From NCBI GenBank assembly GCA_003952965.2, contig CM025852.1, positions 558,001 to 622,000 of the forward strand: DNA of 64,000 nucleotides, in the 5' to 3' direction. How positions within the stretch are numbered: the stretch's first letter is position 1; every line of letters starts with the position of its first letter. Below are positions 32,591-43,589 of this stretch, piece after piece. The position numbers and the translations under genes were made by a program. This stretch comes from Morella rubra (lineage: Eukaryota > Streptophyta > Magnoliopsida > Fagales > Myricaceae). The notes beneath the pieces are model-generated. The model was given only the letters and a program-made list of their open reading frames with translations, made no database searches and was not told the DNA's origin.

Positions 32591-33346
32591 ATTGCTGGAA
32601 ATTCAGTAATTGCCGCTCGACCAGGCTGGTGCACGGCGTTTTAACCTGCCGGGTGTCTTTCAGAAACCTGTACTTGGTAAGCAACCATTGTAGTGCAATA
32701 TGAAAGTTCCATATGACATTGTTTTCCAAGCTTAAGTCAATCAGGCGTCTCCCAGTTTATCATCTGACTGGAGGTTTACATAGATCTCTATCCACTTTAT
32801 AAGAGTTTTATCTGAAAAAGGAACATCCATCCAAGAAAAAGAAATCCGCCAAACTTACATAAAACAAAAAACAAAACATAAGTCACCAAAGAACTTATAT
32901 CCAAAAAACATAACTTCTTTTCCAAAATATGAAATCTGCCAACATGCTTTATGTCTCCCCACCAAACAGCACTACTGTCAAGAAAAACAGAAAAATGATC
33001 AGTTAACAAAATATGATCACCAAATCAAAAATTTTAATGAAATATTCACATATAGTATTCTACCACAAAGGGATATTCTAGAAGTCTTCGAGGCTCCTAA
33101 AACGTCCACATTGTGATTGATCCTTATCATCGCTCAACCCCTGCAAAGAAATAAAATAAAAAGTGAATACGAAGAGAGACTAAGTTATAAAAATTGAGAA
33201 ATGGAGCTCGATAGTACCTCTAGCTCATTCTCTAAATGTAAGTGACGAGCGACTGGTTAGGATAATGTGCCAATGGTACAATTGCCCCGCGACGGCTTTC
33301 TTAGTTCAATCGCGTTTTTCAACCGTTTGTTGCCTTGGTGCTTGGG

Positions 33347-35261
33347 CTATCTTGCCTTGAACCCCTTTGCAGTCGCAGCTAGGGTGGCTAGAGATTCATC
33401 TCCCATTTGTGCTTCATGTGTAGCTTCTGCATCGCACATTTGTGTGGAGGGTGTTAGCTTCCCAAGCTCATTGATCATACCATCGTAGTAACGTTGGAAG
33501 ACCTCCCACGCTTCTGGCGTATCTGCATATTTCGATAGAGCAGAGGAGTAGAGATTCATGTATCTCCTGTGGTTGGCTAGTCTCTCTAAATTTAGATCAC
33601 CCTGTGTGCTTGGAATGGATCTCCAAACCAATGTTGCCCTTGCGTTTCTCGTCCACCGTTCAAGAATGTAGACTTCAGGAATTCTGAAGCAATTCAGCCT
33701 CTATCTCAATACCTAGATGATGTGGCAGCAGATTATACCAACAAACTCGAAGTATCTACAACTATATTTATGAAGCTCATTTGTGGTAGTGACAACATGT
33801 CGCTTAGCCATTGAACATATATGTGATGGGTGCCGACTGCAAACATGTAGATAAGCCTCTTCAGAGCCAAACACCTCTCTCTGATGATTAAAACAAACCC
33901 AAAAAGAATTTTCCAACTATTCTAAAAAAAGTGCCAAAACACTTGGGGTGTAAATTTCAGATGCGTTGATACATATCGGGTCCTCCACCCTTAAAATAGG
34001 CAACTTGTCGAGCATCTGAAAGTTAGATTTAAGCTCATTGTACCGCATGTCATCAATTGCTTGTTGAAAATATTGGAGAAATCTGGCCATGTTCATTACA
34101 AACTTCAAACAGTGACGCAAGGTTGCATTGAAGCTTTCACTTAATTGTGTAGTCCTCTTACCTGCGCAAAAAACACTTCTAACATAGGTTGAGGCCCACA
34201 TCTCACGTTTCTCATATATCTTTTGCAGCCACTCGTTGTCATAGAGATCGTGAACATCAATCATCTTAAACCAAGCAGGCTCAAAATTGTCCACGTCACT
34301 ATCAAAAAGAAGTCTAGCCCAATCTCTCTTGAATTCTCTGTCGCCAAACAAAGAACCAAGATTCTTGAGTGCATTTTGGTGAATATGCCATACACAAAGG
34401 AAATAACGTTGTTTGGCAAGGCATTGAGAATTGCAGTAAGCATAGCTACATCTTGATCAGTAAAGAGAGATTGAGGTGCCTTTCCGCCCATACACTCGAC
34501 AAATGTCTTGAACAATCACTGGAATAATTGAGCAGTCTCATCAAACAATAGGCATGCCCCGAATACTACACTCTGTCGATGATGATTCACTCCCACAAAT
34601 ACATCTAGTAGTCGGTGCTCATCGTTTGTCCTGTACGTAGTATCAAATGAAACAAAGTCGCCAAAGAGTGCATAGTCATTTCGCATGTCGTGGTCAGACC
34701 AAAAGACGTTGGTCATGCGATCATTATCGTCCAACATAACCTTGAAGAAAAAATGAGAATTTTGATCGTACTGATTGCCAAACCAATTTAAAAGAACATC
34801 ACATACCCCAACCTCCATGGTTTTACTTCTTCTACAACTCAAATAGTTTTTCAGGTCCATTCGAGTGAATCCCAACTTTTCTTTACCCCCTGCCTGAGCT
34901 TCCATTAAATCATGTGCTAGCTTCGACCGAATCCCAACTCTCTCTGCATCATCAACCTCGAGGTGTTGTACTTCATTAATACTTCTATGTGAACGAAGTA
35001 AGTGGGCTTTCGATGGCGTAGATAGTTCATGGTTATGTTGTGCACACCAATCAAACGTGCAATACTTCCCACTCGGGTGCTGCTGGACGGTGAAACAAGC
35101 AAGACACCCGGTCCTTGTATTTTGTCGTTCCTTTTGTACTGGCACCTGGGCATCTTTTGTTTTTCTAAATCATTGTTTGCTTTAGACAAACATTCTACTT
35201 GTAACGTATCCTGTTTCTTTGTTCTTGCGTGAGTCATTCTTGCGGATGCTAAACTCAGCAC
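33347..35261 (-). pseudogene. FAR1/MULE-type transposase, broken
   Basis: The reading pieces on minus are 35145-34516, 34515-34261, 34351-33917, 33916-33713 and 33631-33347. The FAR1-like DNA-binding part has RTGCLACFTVQQHPSGKYC and QHNHELSTPSKAHLLRSHRS. The MULE catalytic domain has FVSFDTTYRTND, then LFTDQDVAMLTAILNALP, which supply the acidic residues expected in the DDE core. A SWIM-like zinc region is degraded (CRYFEFVGIICCHI). The N-terminus and the joins contain shifts and stops. Domesticated relatives FHY3 and FAR1 are host transcription factors. Here the TIR context makes this a transposase relic. Confidence 0.85.
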
Positions 35262-35739
35262 TAATTGTATAACTGTTGTACCAGTCGTATGCTTATTCGT
35301 AATCTCTAAACTCTAAGGTCTAAACATTTACGACGTTCCCGTTGTCTGCTTGAACCATATCAGCTGTTCAATCCAACCATACAAACCATACAAATGAGAC
35401 ATATAAAAAATTGTTGACTGAGAGACCAAAGAAAAAACATGACTCACCATCTGGGTTGGCTGTGTTACTAGACCCTCGCCTATTAATATTTGGGAGAATG
35501 TTGCAATGCATCTCCGCCATCTATAAACTTGTTTAATTTAATACCTATATATCAGTAAAAATCATACACTATTTCCTATAAATAATTTATTACACCTGCA
35601 TATTTGAACCTGCACATCAAAATTTTCAAAAGCAATTCATGTTTGTTTAATTCTATTGATTTGGACATCAACCCCTTGATAAAGCTAAAGTACAAAATTC
35701 ATTCATATGTACAAGTTTTACACATCATTTTCAATTGGC

Positions 35740-35880
35740 AGTTTAGACCACTAGCGTTAGACCACAATTTCATTCACAATAAACCATTTCAATTGGCAAT
35801 TTAGACCACTAGCGTCAGACCACAAATTCATTCACAATAAACCATTTTAAAGTTAGACCATTAGCATCAGACCACATATG
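35740..35880. repeat. Short tandem repeat in the MULE
   Basis: Two to three copies of a unit of about 65 bp contain TTAGACCACTAGCGTYAGACC, CATTCACAATAAACCATTT and a variant ending ATTAGCATCAGACCACATATG. 35262-35739 before it shows no gene. Confidence 0.65.
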
Positions 35881-35901
35881 TTTAAATGGACCACGATCCT
35901 C

Positions 35902-36075
35902 TGCAATTCGGGTGATCGAATTGCAGTGCAATTGTGAGAGAAAGTGGTGGTCCTCGACCGGAACCCACACCTGCCCGGGCACCCCTTTGCCCGGGCAGGT
36001 GTGGGTCCCGGTCGGGACCCACCACTCTCTCTCACTCTCTCTCCAGAATTGCACTACAATTCGGTCACCATTGCA
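35902..36075. repeat. Strong hairpin (inverted repeat) in the MULE
   Basis: Two arms of about 80 bp fold back on each other. The inner stem pairs ACCCACACCTGCCCGGGCA (35967-35985) with TGCCCGGGCAGGTGTGGGT across a few-base loop near 35986-35989. The outer stem pairs TGCAATTCGGGTGATCGAATT with a near match at 36050-36075. It could be a small foldback element or a source of small RNA. 36076-36474 has no gene. Confidence 0.75.
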
Positions 36076-36474
36076 GGCAATCTGAATCCTCTTTAAACAA
36101 TCACACTTTTAAGTGTCACATCATACAGACAAAAAGCATCAAACTTTCTGTCTCTCTCTCTTTACTCTCTTTTTCGTAGCTAATAGATGAATACAAACAA
36201 TAAGCTACAAACAAAAAAATCAATATTTACTCGGATTCTCTCTTTTAAATGAATACAAAAAAATCCACTAATTCTTTCTCTTTAAGTGAATATATACAAA
36301 CTAAACGAGACAAAAAGTTTATACCAACAAGCTAAACATATACTTTTGAAACTCACCCAAAGAAAAGGAGAGAATAACTTCGAAGCAAAAACAATGGAAC
36401 CTTTTAATCCTTTTTGCTTTTGTCTAAGTCTAGGGATTCGGAGGTTAGGGATTTTGAAATGAGATTTCAAATGG

Positions 36475-36735
36475 GTGTTTTGGGAATAAAATGGCTGAAA
36501 ACACGTGTTCACGCCGCAGTGGTCGGAGGTGTGGTCGGTCTTAAATTGTAGTGGTCCTACCGGTACAGATGTAGGGACAAAAACACGCACGCTGACAGGA
36601 GCCAAACTAAGCCAACGATAGAGAGGCCTCATTAAATGACGTGGCGGCCTCTCTATCGTCCATTTCATGGGATTCAATCCAGACTGTGGGTCTGGATGCG
36701 TCTGGAGCCGTACGGTCTAAACTGAATCCAAACCC
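36475..36735 (-). repeat. MULE right terminal inverted repeat
   Basis: It is the partner of 28821-29085. The inner limit is uncertain by tens of bases because similarity fades near CCATTTTATTCCC. Confidence 0.88.
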
Positions 36736-37230
36736 ACTTTATATAGGCTAGGGGGTACTAACGTCCCTTTCGAGTTGCTCATGTAGAAGTCAGCTTGTTT
36801 CAAATGGCGGAGCAATGGAAACATGAGGGAAACAAAGTCAGCTTGCTTTCTTCTGTATTGTCGAATTTTGCTTTGAATCATAGCCGGTTACCCCCACCCC
36901 CTGGTTTTTTAAAATGTAATGTTTATGCAGCCATTTAACTTTTGCTGTCTCTTTTAGAGACCACGCTGGCGCCCTCTGTTTTATCTACACGAAGCGTTCA
37001 TTGGCATGTACTCCCATGGTTGTTGAATGTTAGCATTGAGATATGTTTTCATGAACAATTTGTGATAGAACTGTTGGGCTCTTAGGATCTTCCACATGTA
37101 CAATTCTATTGCTTCTAACCCCTGATATCAAATCGTCACCTGATGTAACAAACTCCTCATCTCTTGATTGTCGTCTGGCACGACACGGCCAGCGGGTTCA
37201 AATCCATTGAAATTTTTCTACAATATTGTC
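36736..37230 (+). pseudogene. Gene C 3' tail and downstream duplicated DNA
   Basis: 36737-36890 matches gene D at 313-470 (GGCTAGGGGGTA...ACGTCCCTTTCGAGTTGC...TAGAAGTCAGC) and completes the coding end of gene C after the MULE. A 3-nt difference (GGTACTAACG against GGTAACG) is seen. 37030-37230 matches 700-930. Confidence 0.75.
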
Positions 37231-38075
37231 ACTCAACAATATAACCTATCTCATGATTATTCTAGACAACTGGTTTTTAGGTCATATTTCTAACACTCTT
37301 CTTCTTCTGCTACTTAATTTCAACAGCAATCATACTGTCTGTTTTGAGCATGTTCGTTTCAACGGTCTACTTTGTTATCCTTTCACCTCTGCTTTTGTTG
37401 CTTGTTGCAGTGCAGTTTCAGAGAACTGTATAACAGATAAGCGCGCTGTCTATTTAGAGGAATCCCGCGAGATTGGTAGATCCAAGGCTAAGCAGCTGTT
37501 AATTCGTTCATCAAAGAAAAAATATTTCTTGTGAAAACTTTAAGCTCAAGCTTGGATCTGTGCACATTCGAGAGTGTTGATAGACGCGATCATTCACTAG
37601 TAGCCTCACCACCTCTTAACTTTCCTTGGTTTATTTTTCTGTGCATTTCTTTTTTGCCGCATGTTTCTTTTAATTGCGTCTGTAATTAAGGGCCTCTTAT
37701 GACTACCTCATGTTATTAGTAGAATATTTACGGTTTTGTAAGCAATATGTTGGTGATGTAAAACAAGAAGGTTTTTGTTGTCAAACATGGAATTTCATAT
37801 TTTCGTTTATTAATATTTCCTAGCTACGTAGAATAGTTTTGTAGGGTTCATATATATATGAACCTATGGTCATCTGGGACAGGCTAAAGTGCAATCCACA
37901 GCCCAGCCTAACTAAAGGTTCACCCCAACACCTGATCTGTTAGAAGATAAAAAATAATGAAAAAAAAAATCACATTTTGCATCTTTTGAGTGCCACCGTT
38001 TTTAAACTTATATTATAAATTATCAAACTCGAAATCTTACACCTCTAGGGGCCAACAAATCATTAAAAAAAAAAA
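37230..38075. other. About 845-bp insertion in the second unit, unclassified
   Basis: Unit 1 runs from GTCACTCAATAAAAAATTAAAATTAAG without a break. In unit 2 the matching flanks at about 37229 and 38075 are separated by this block, which ends in a run of A (38064-38076). A 102-codon ORF (37226-37534) has no recognised domain. The A-rich end hints at a retroposon, but I cannot define a target duplication. Confidence 0.5.
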
Positions 38076-38757
38076 ATCAAAATTAAGATCTCATGGTTAA
38101 AATGAGAAGGAAAAAAAAAAAAAAGATTTCGTGCTACTGTTAAATTATAATATAGAGATGCAAATTGTAAATTTATTGAAAGTGCAATAATATTGTAGTA
38201 TCAAATTTGATAGTTTAAGGTGTAAATTGTAAGGAAGTGTGATAATTATATCTATGTTCCAAAGTATATTTTTCTCAATTATATATATATATGAAAATAA
38301 AATCATAACACATGAATTAACACATTGTATATATATGTCTCCTTCGTTGTATGGTTGCATAGAAAGGACAAGAAAAATAAAAAGAAACGAACCAAGAACT
38401 CAATTAATTAAGCAGGTTTTTATTCTTGTGCTTTTTGCATTGTCTTCGACATCAAGAGACAAAGCCACCTCCCAATTTGCCTACAGTTCGAGGCTTCGTC
38501 GTTCTTGCATGAGGCGATTAATATTCAATCATGTTTGGTGTTCTAATAGATACTCTTCCGTTCTTAATTTCCCTGGTTTTTCTCCTCGAAGTAACGCCGT
38601 ATATATGAGAACCAAAAAAAAAGAGTCCAAATTCGTCTTACAGAGATTTCTAGGAAGTCTCGTACCGTTGGCCAAAGGCGGCTGAAGGATAAAACACAAG
38701 TGAGGTGGAAATCAGTTGCAGTCAGTATATATCTTAAATCAAGTTCAAGTCCATGTC

Positions 38758-39568
38758 ATTCCAACCAAAAGAAAAGTGTCTTCCCTCAGCTTCTAGAGAG
38801 CGAGACTCCTTCTCTCTAGACTTTTTTCTCCTTTTCATCTTGAGAGTCCATTCTCCTTCTCTCCTTGGCCAGTGGGTGTGGTTTTATACCCACCCACTTC
38901 CCCGTTGTCCCCTTGCTGGTCTCCAGCAAGGTGGTGTATATATTGGGTTATGCTTTGTTATTTCTTTGTTTTTTATGCAGATTTGAGATTTTTTCTCTGA
39001 TGAGCTCAGGTGGTTTCTACTGACCTTTGTGAAGCTGCAACAAACACGCGCCCTCTAGCCAGATCCATCAGCCACTGCTCTTCATCCTCCACTGTGTCTG
39101 GCAGCTCGGTGTCGGTGTGTGGCTCTCACAAGCCTCCACCTTCGGTAAGATTCACTTGTTGCTTCGTCTTTTGCTGGGAGCCACTATTGTGCGTCTCCTT
39201 TCTCGACCGGTGCTGGCATAATCGATTCCGAGGAGAAGTGGGATCGAGGTAATATGGAATGCATCCTCTCTTCCGGCGACCAGCTTCGCCTCTAATTTCT
39301 ATCCTCCCTGTGGGTTTGGGTCTTTGACCCGTTTGTAGTTGTTATGGTTTATGGTTGTTTCAGGCTGCTTGTGATGGACCTTTGGTCCTTTTGCTCTTAC
39401 GTAACGGGCTCTCTGCCCTTGGTCATGTTGTCGGCCCTTTAGATCCTTTATATTGTGCACCTTCATTTTGTAATCTCCCTTGTTCTGCTTCTCTATTTAG
39501 TTTCTGGTTGTATTGTTTTCTTCGTAGTTGAATGATATTTTCTTTGCTTAGAAAAAAAAATATGTGTG
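38758..39568 (+). mobile_element. Short non-LTR retroelement (LINE-derived or SINE-like)
   Basis: It is absent from unit 1. It is flanked by CAAGTCCATGTC (38746-38757 and 39569-39580). The 3' end is TTTGCTTAG followed by nine A (39552-39560), the same nonamer that ends the large LINE at 16609. Length is about 800 bp. No reverse transcriptase is visible, so it probably depends on a LINE supplied in trans. Confidence 0.75.
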
Positions 39569-39921
39569 CAAGTCCATGTCCTAAACTTGGAAAAGAAGAA
39601 GGTTCAGTCCAGAAACCTTAAACATGACTAAAGCGTAAGTCCTGATCATATGAGCTTGATGCTTCTACTAAATTACAGCTCCAACATTCCGGTAGCAGCA
39701 CTACTATCAACCACAAAGAACTCCAAATGCAAAGCCCAAACCCAAAGCAAACGCAACCAAAGGGAACATCCTAGCTAGTTATCGATTTCATAAAACTAGT
39801 ACAACTTATAAGCTCATAGACAGTATATGAAATCAAACAAGCATCAATTCAAATTTCCTCCATGGCATGCAATGAATCTGATCGGAAGGCTTCTTTGACG
39901 TGTATCTAGACACTGTTCAGC

Positions 39922-41445
39922 TCATGGGCAACCCCTGCAGTAGTCCCAGTACCCTGCCAGTTTGCGTATTTCCCATTTCTTCAGCCACAAAACAGCTTCA
40001 ACAGAAATCCATAGAACGTATGGAATAAGACCTACGTCTGTAGCAAGTGCTAAAGTAGCGTAAGGAAGTATGATCGATGTCGAGACAAAATAGCAGACCA
40101 GCAGGAAAGAGAGGAGTGTTATGAACCCCCAACTGATTACACTAGGCCGAGGGAGTAGAAGGACCAGTAGGAAGAATCCCGTGTGAAAGATTAGGCTATT
40201 AAGAATGAAAAAAATAAATGAAGTGGAAATGCCCATCATTACTTGCCCGGGCTGGTGTGGGGAGGCTGTGGTAGTTTGCTGTTGGGTACTAGTACTGTCA
40301 TCTTGCCAAACTCCTCCAGGGGGGCTGAGCACTGCCTGGTAGGTAACTGTTGCAAGAAGTGCGCCAACCACCAACAGCGCATTTTGCACTTCACTTTTTA
40401 GGTTTCTGACCTCCACATGGCGGGCCCTGAGACTATTGCAAACCCATCTGATGATAGAAAAAATAGTACCTTCGCCCTTACGCAACAAATTCCTGATCTC
40501 TCGATTGTCGACAGCAGCTTGCACGACATTCGGGACACCCAGGACATCCAGCGGGGTCAAATTCATTTTATTCCTGATGTTCACATGGACGAGACAGTTC
40601 ACTATTAAGAATCGCACCTCCTGCTGATGTAAAGATATATAATTAGTCAATATTCCATAAAATAAATTGAAAACATTTCAAAATATTAAAGTTAAAAGGA
40701 TAAGAACATTGCATATATAAACCTGGCAAACCTTGATGGCTGATGTAAATCATTCGAGGGCATTTTAGCCTTTTACAAAATAAGATAAACCAATATTACT
40801 CCGAATATCATTATCCCTGTTTAATATGAAACATGGATAGAGGGGACTCGCCTGCGTAAGATTCTGTTGTACAGCAATGTGCAACAGAGTATTACCTTCC
40901 TCGTCCTGATCGTTCAGATAATTTCGTAATACCGAGAATAAGCAAAACGATCTGGCGGCCAGGAACTTAAAAGCAACGAACCTGCGGTGTTTCAGGGCAA
41001 TGTGGAGAGCAGTCTCCCTTTGAATTGTCACATCGAGAACAGACTCGGGGCACACTTCCAAAACTTTTGCCAAAACTTGGAGGTCTCCTATTTCAGCTGC
41101 ATAGTGCAAAGAAGTCATACCCCCCTTTCCTTTGACACGGATAGCTGGAGCGCCAAGTTTTGTATTCACATCGAATAGCTGGAGCGCCAGTTGTGTATTC
41201 TTCGCTCGCAAGGCAAGGTGCATGGGAGTGAGACCCTCTTCATTAAGCTTCCTAGCAAATGACGGCTTCAAAATCATGATCTCCCCGGCAAAATGGGTCT
41301 GCCCTGCAGATGCAGCAGCGTGTAAAGGAGTGTGGACACATGAAAACTTATCGATGTTGTCCAAAACTTCTATATCATTCTCTATCAACTGGTACAATAC
41401 GTCAACATCTCCTCGCTCAGCAGCTTCCGTCAACCTCTTATCCAT
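39922..41445 (-). CDS. Ankyrin-repeat/PGG-domain membrane protein, apparently intact (gene B)
   Basis: Two exons, 41445-40852 (198 codons) and 40620-39922, give 430 aa. Exon 1 starts MDKRLTEAAERGDVDVLYQL and holds about four ankyrin repeats, for example GKGGMTSLHYAAEIGDLQVL. Exon 2 adds one more repeat (EVRFLIVNCLVHVNIRNKMN) and the PGG domain from about residue 275 (NALLVVGALLATVTYQAVLS, then PPGGVWQDD), with about four membrane helices and a basic tail ending CRGCP. Known relatives such as ACD6 and ITN1 act in defence or salt responses at membranes; the function here is not known. The intron donor is CAG|GCGAGT. The acceptor is CAGCAG, so one Gln is optional. It is the only complete member of the cluster here. 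Confidence 0.85.
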
Positions 41446-41495
41446 TTCGAGTAGTGGTAGGTGGTTAAAAGAAATGGTCGAGCTTTAAAATGCCG

Positions 41496-41700
41496 AAACT
41501 GAGGAGGGTGGCTGCAAGTTTGAGGAGAGTTTTCGAAAATCCCCGTCTTTTATGGTAGTTAGGATTGGGACAGCTTGCACTTTGATCACGGCCACGATGT
41601 AGACATATATAAGCTTTTTCTTTTCCAACTTTAGGGCTTGGGGTCACAGTTTACTCCTGGTCAGGGTGGACATAAGCTTTTTCTTTCCCTAGCTTTGCGC
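41496..41700 (-). promoter_or_regulatory. Probable gene B promoter segment, single copy
   Basis: It matches the repeated unit upstream of gene A. ACATATATAAGC at 41602-41613 is a TATA candidate about 155 bp upstream of the start codon. 41700-42170 continues the similarity to 21420-22380. Confidence 0.55.
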
Positions 41701-42254
41701 TTTAACTACGTACGTCCGGCTAAAATTTTTTACTGCATGCATTTCCATCTCGATTTCGTTCATCCGCCCTTTATCTCCCTTAGCCCGAGTTAGCCGACTG
41801 CACGAATTATGTTGTAAAAAATCTTCCTAATTTAATCAGATTGGACTTAAACACTTGAGATCAGTACCATTAAAGTCTCATCAGGAAATCTAATCAGAGT
41901 TTTTCAGAACCCCAAACAGCAAATCCACGTGAACTTTTCTATTTTTATATATACATTTTCCTTGAGATTTTACTCTTGATATGGCTTCATCAGTTACCCT
42001 TTATAGGCTTCCTCCAGGTTAAAGAATCCACGTGAAGCACAATGGCATTTTCTTTTCGAACCATTCTCTCATGACTTGACTTTCGCTTTTAGTCTTGTTT
42101 CAGATTTTCCGTAACGAATCTTTGGCTTTTGTCCGGTTTAAGATTTCGAAGCTTCTTATTTTCCAATTACAATGATATTTTCTCTTGGAATCGCAACACT
42201 GGACTTATATATAATTCGCTTTAGTCGTATTATAGAAAAGCTTCTTCTTTTTTA

Positions 42255-42257
<3 letters not shown>

Positions 42258-42326
<69 letters not shown>
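42258..42326. repeat. (TA)n microsatellite
   Basis: An almost perfect run of about 33 TA units. The surrounding 42170-42700 has repeated motifs of the GTTTAAGATTTCGAAG type and no gene. Confidence 0.95.
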
Positions 42327-42329
<3 letters not shown>

Positions 42330-43589
42330 ATGTAATTTTATATTGATAAAATAAGATGATACAGAAAGTCATGATCAGGTAAATGACTTTAAAAGTACCT
42401 ACATTCATTCCAACAAGCATGCATCTACATTCATTAGAGTTTGAGAACACGAAAAGTACTAAAACGAGAAAATCAAAGACATTATTAATGATAATTTCTT
42501 TTCGATCCGTAGGAGTACTTGACTTTCGCTCTAATCCTTTTTAAGATTTCTGAAGGGAAGCTTAATTCGTCTTTTCCAAGTAAATTGGCATTTTTCTTTT
42601 CCAATAGTAGGACTTAACTTTCTCTCTTTCGTCCTGTTTAAGATTTTCGTAGGACTTAACTTTTACTTTAATCGAGTACTTTAACATGAACAAAGCCAGG
42701 ATTTACCCCTACAAGTAGGGGTGGACAAACTACTGACGGTGCAGTTTAACCGTTATCGCCACCGCTTCTAACACCGTTTCCCAGCAATATCAATAGTGGT
42801 ACCTGAGAAAACTTGGAGATCTCGGCAATGGCGGTGGCCCTGCTATCACGCGTGGGGACACTGCCGCCACTGAGTTTTTTATTTCATTTTTTGAAAAAAA
42901 AAAATTTAACCAAACGACGTTGTTTCTGATTAATGAGAAATGACATCGTTTTGATTATTACAAAGTTTTTAAAAAAAAATAGCACCTTCAAAACGAATCT
43001 TTTTGAAGCTGACCCTAAATTCCCTAAGGCTAAAAAAGCATTCGACCCTCTCCCTCTCTTTTTCTATTCATAGCTGATGCTCAGCCCCTGCCCCCCCCCC
43101 CCCGCCCTCAATTTTCCCTCTCCTCCTCAGTTCGCCACAGCCCCCAAGCGAGCCACCATCTAGCCTGAAGTTGCAATCGGCCCTCAATTCTCCTTTTCTC
43201 TCTCTCTCCCTTGTTGTGTGTCTCCATGTCTCTCTCCTTCTCCTTGTCTATTGTAGTGTAGCCCAAACAGTAGCCACAACCGCCAAGAGCGGTTATCGCT
43301 CTTGGCAATTGCGGTTGGGGGCACAACCGCCCCCATTAGTATCACTACACAGCCATACTAAGGAGGGCTAAAGATAATTTTTGCTTGAAATTAAGAAATC
43401 TTAATAGCATATGCAATAAATAAAATCTTCAAATTATCATTATAAAACAAAATAAGAAAAGTCAAAGTCTCACAACATACTTTAAAACTTAAAAAAGGAA
43501 AAAAAATTATAAACTATAACTTAAGTGTAAAAGTCAAAATTTTATCAACTATGCTAATTGAACTTGACGTTCATTCACGAGTAAAAGTC
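42327..43589. other. Intergenic DNA, possible non-autonomous hAT sequence
   Basis: TAGGGGTGGACAAAC at 42716 resembles the terminal repeat of many plant hAT elements. The following 600 bp are rich in GCGGT/ACCGC motifs (for example CGCCAAGAGCGG near 43281). I could not find a matching right end. A poly-C tract is at 43090-43103. No gene is seen. Confidence 0.4.

Larger units (their letters stand above)
28821..36735. mobile_element. MULE (Mutator-like element) with long terminal inverted repeats, in the 3' end of gene C
   Basis: The element is 7915 bp. The terminal inverted repeats are about 260 bp (28821-29085 and 36475-36735). The left end begins GGGTTCGGATTCGG; the reverse-complemented right end begins GGGTTTGGATTCAG. 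The target duplication is 9 bp, GCTTTATAT (28812-28820) against ACTTTATAT (36736-36744). The uninterrupted gene D has GCTTTATATAGG at this position, confirming the insertion point. It carries a plus-strand ORF (30372-31385) and a minus-strand FAR1-type transposase remnant (35261-33347). Confidence 0.9.

Noticed and set aside
42205-42450. 81-codon ORF with alternating Ile-Tyr
   Set aside because: It is a translation of the (TA)n microsatellite.
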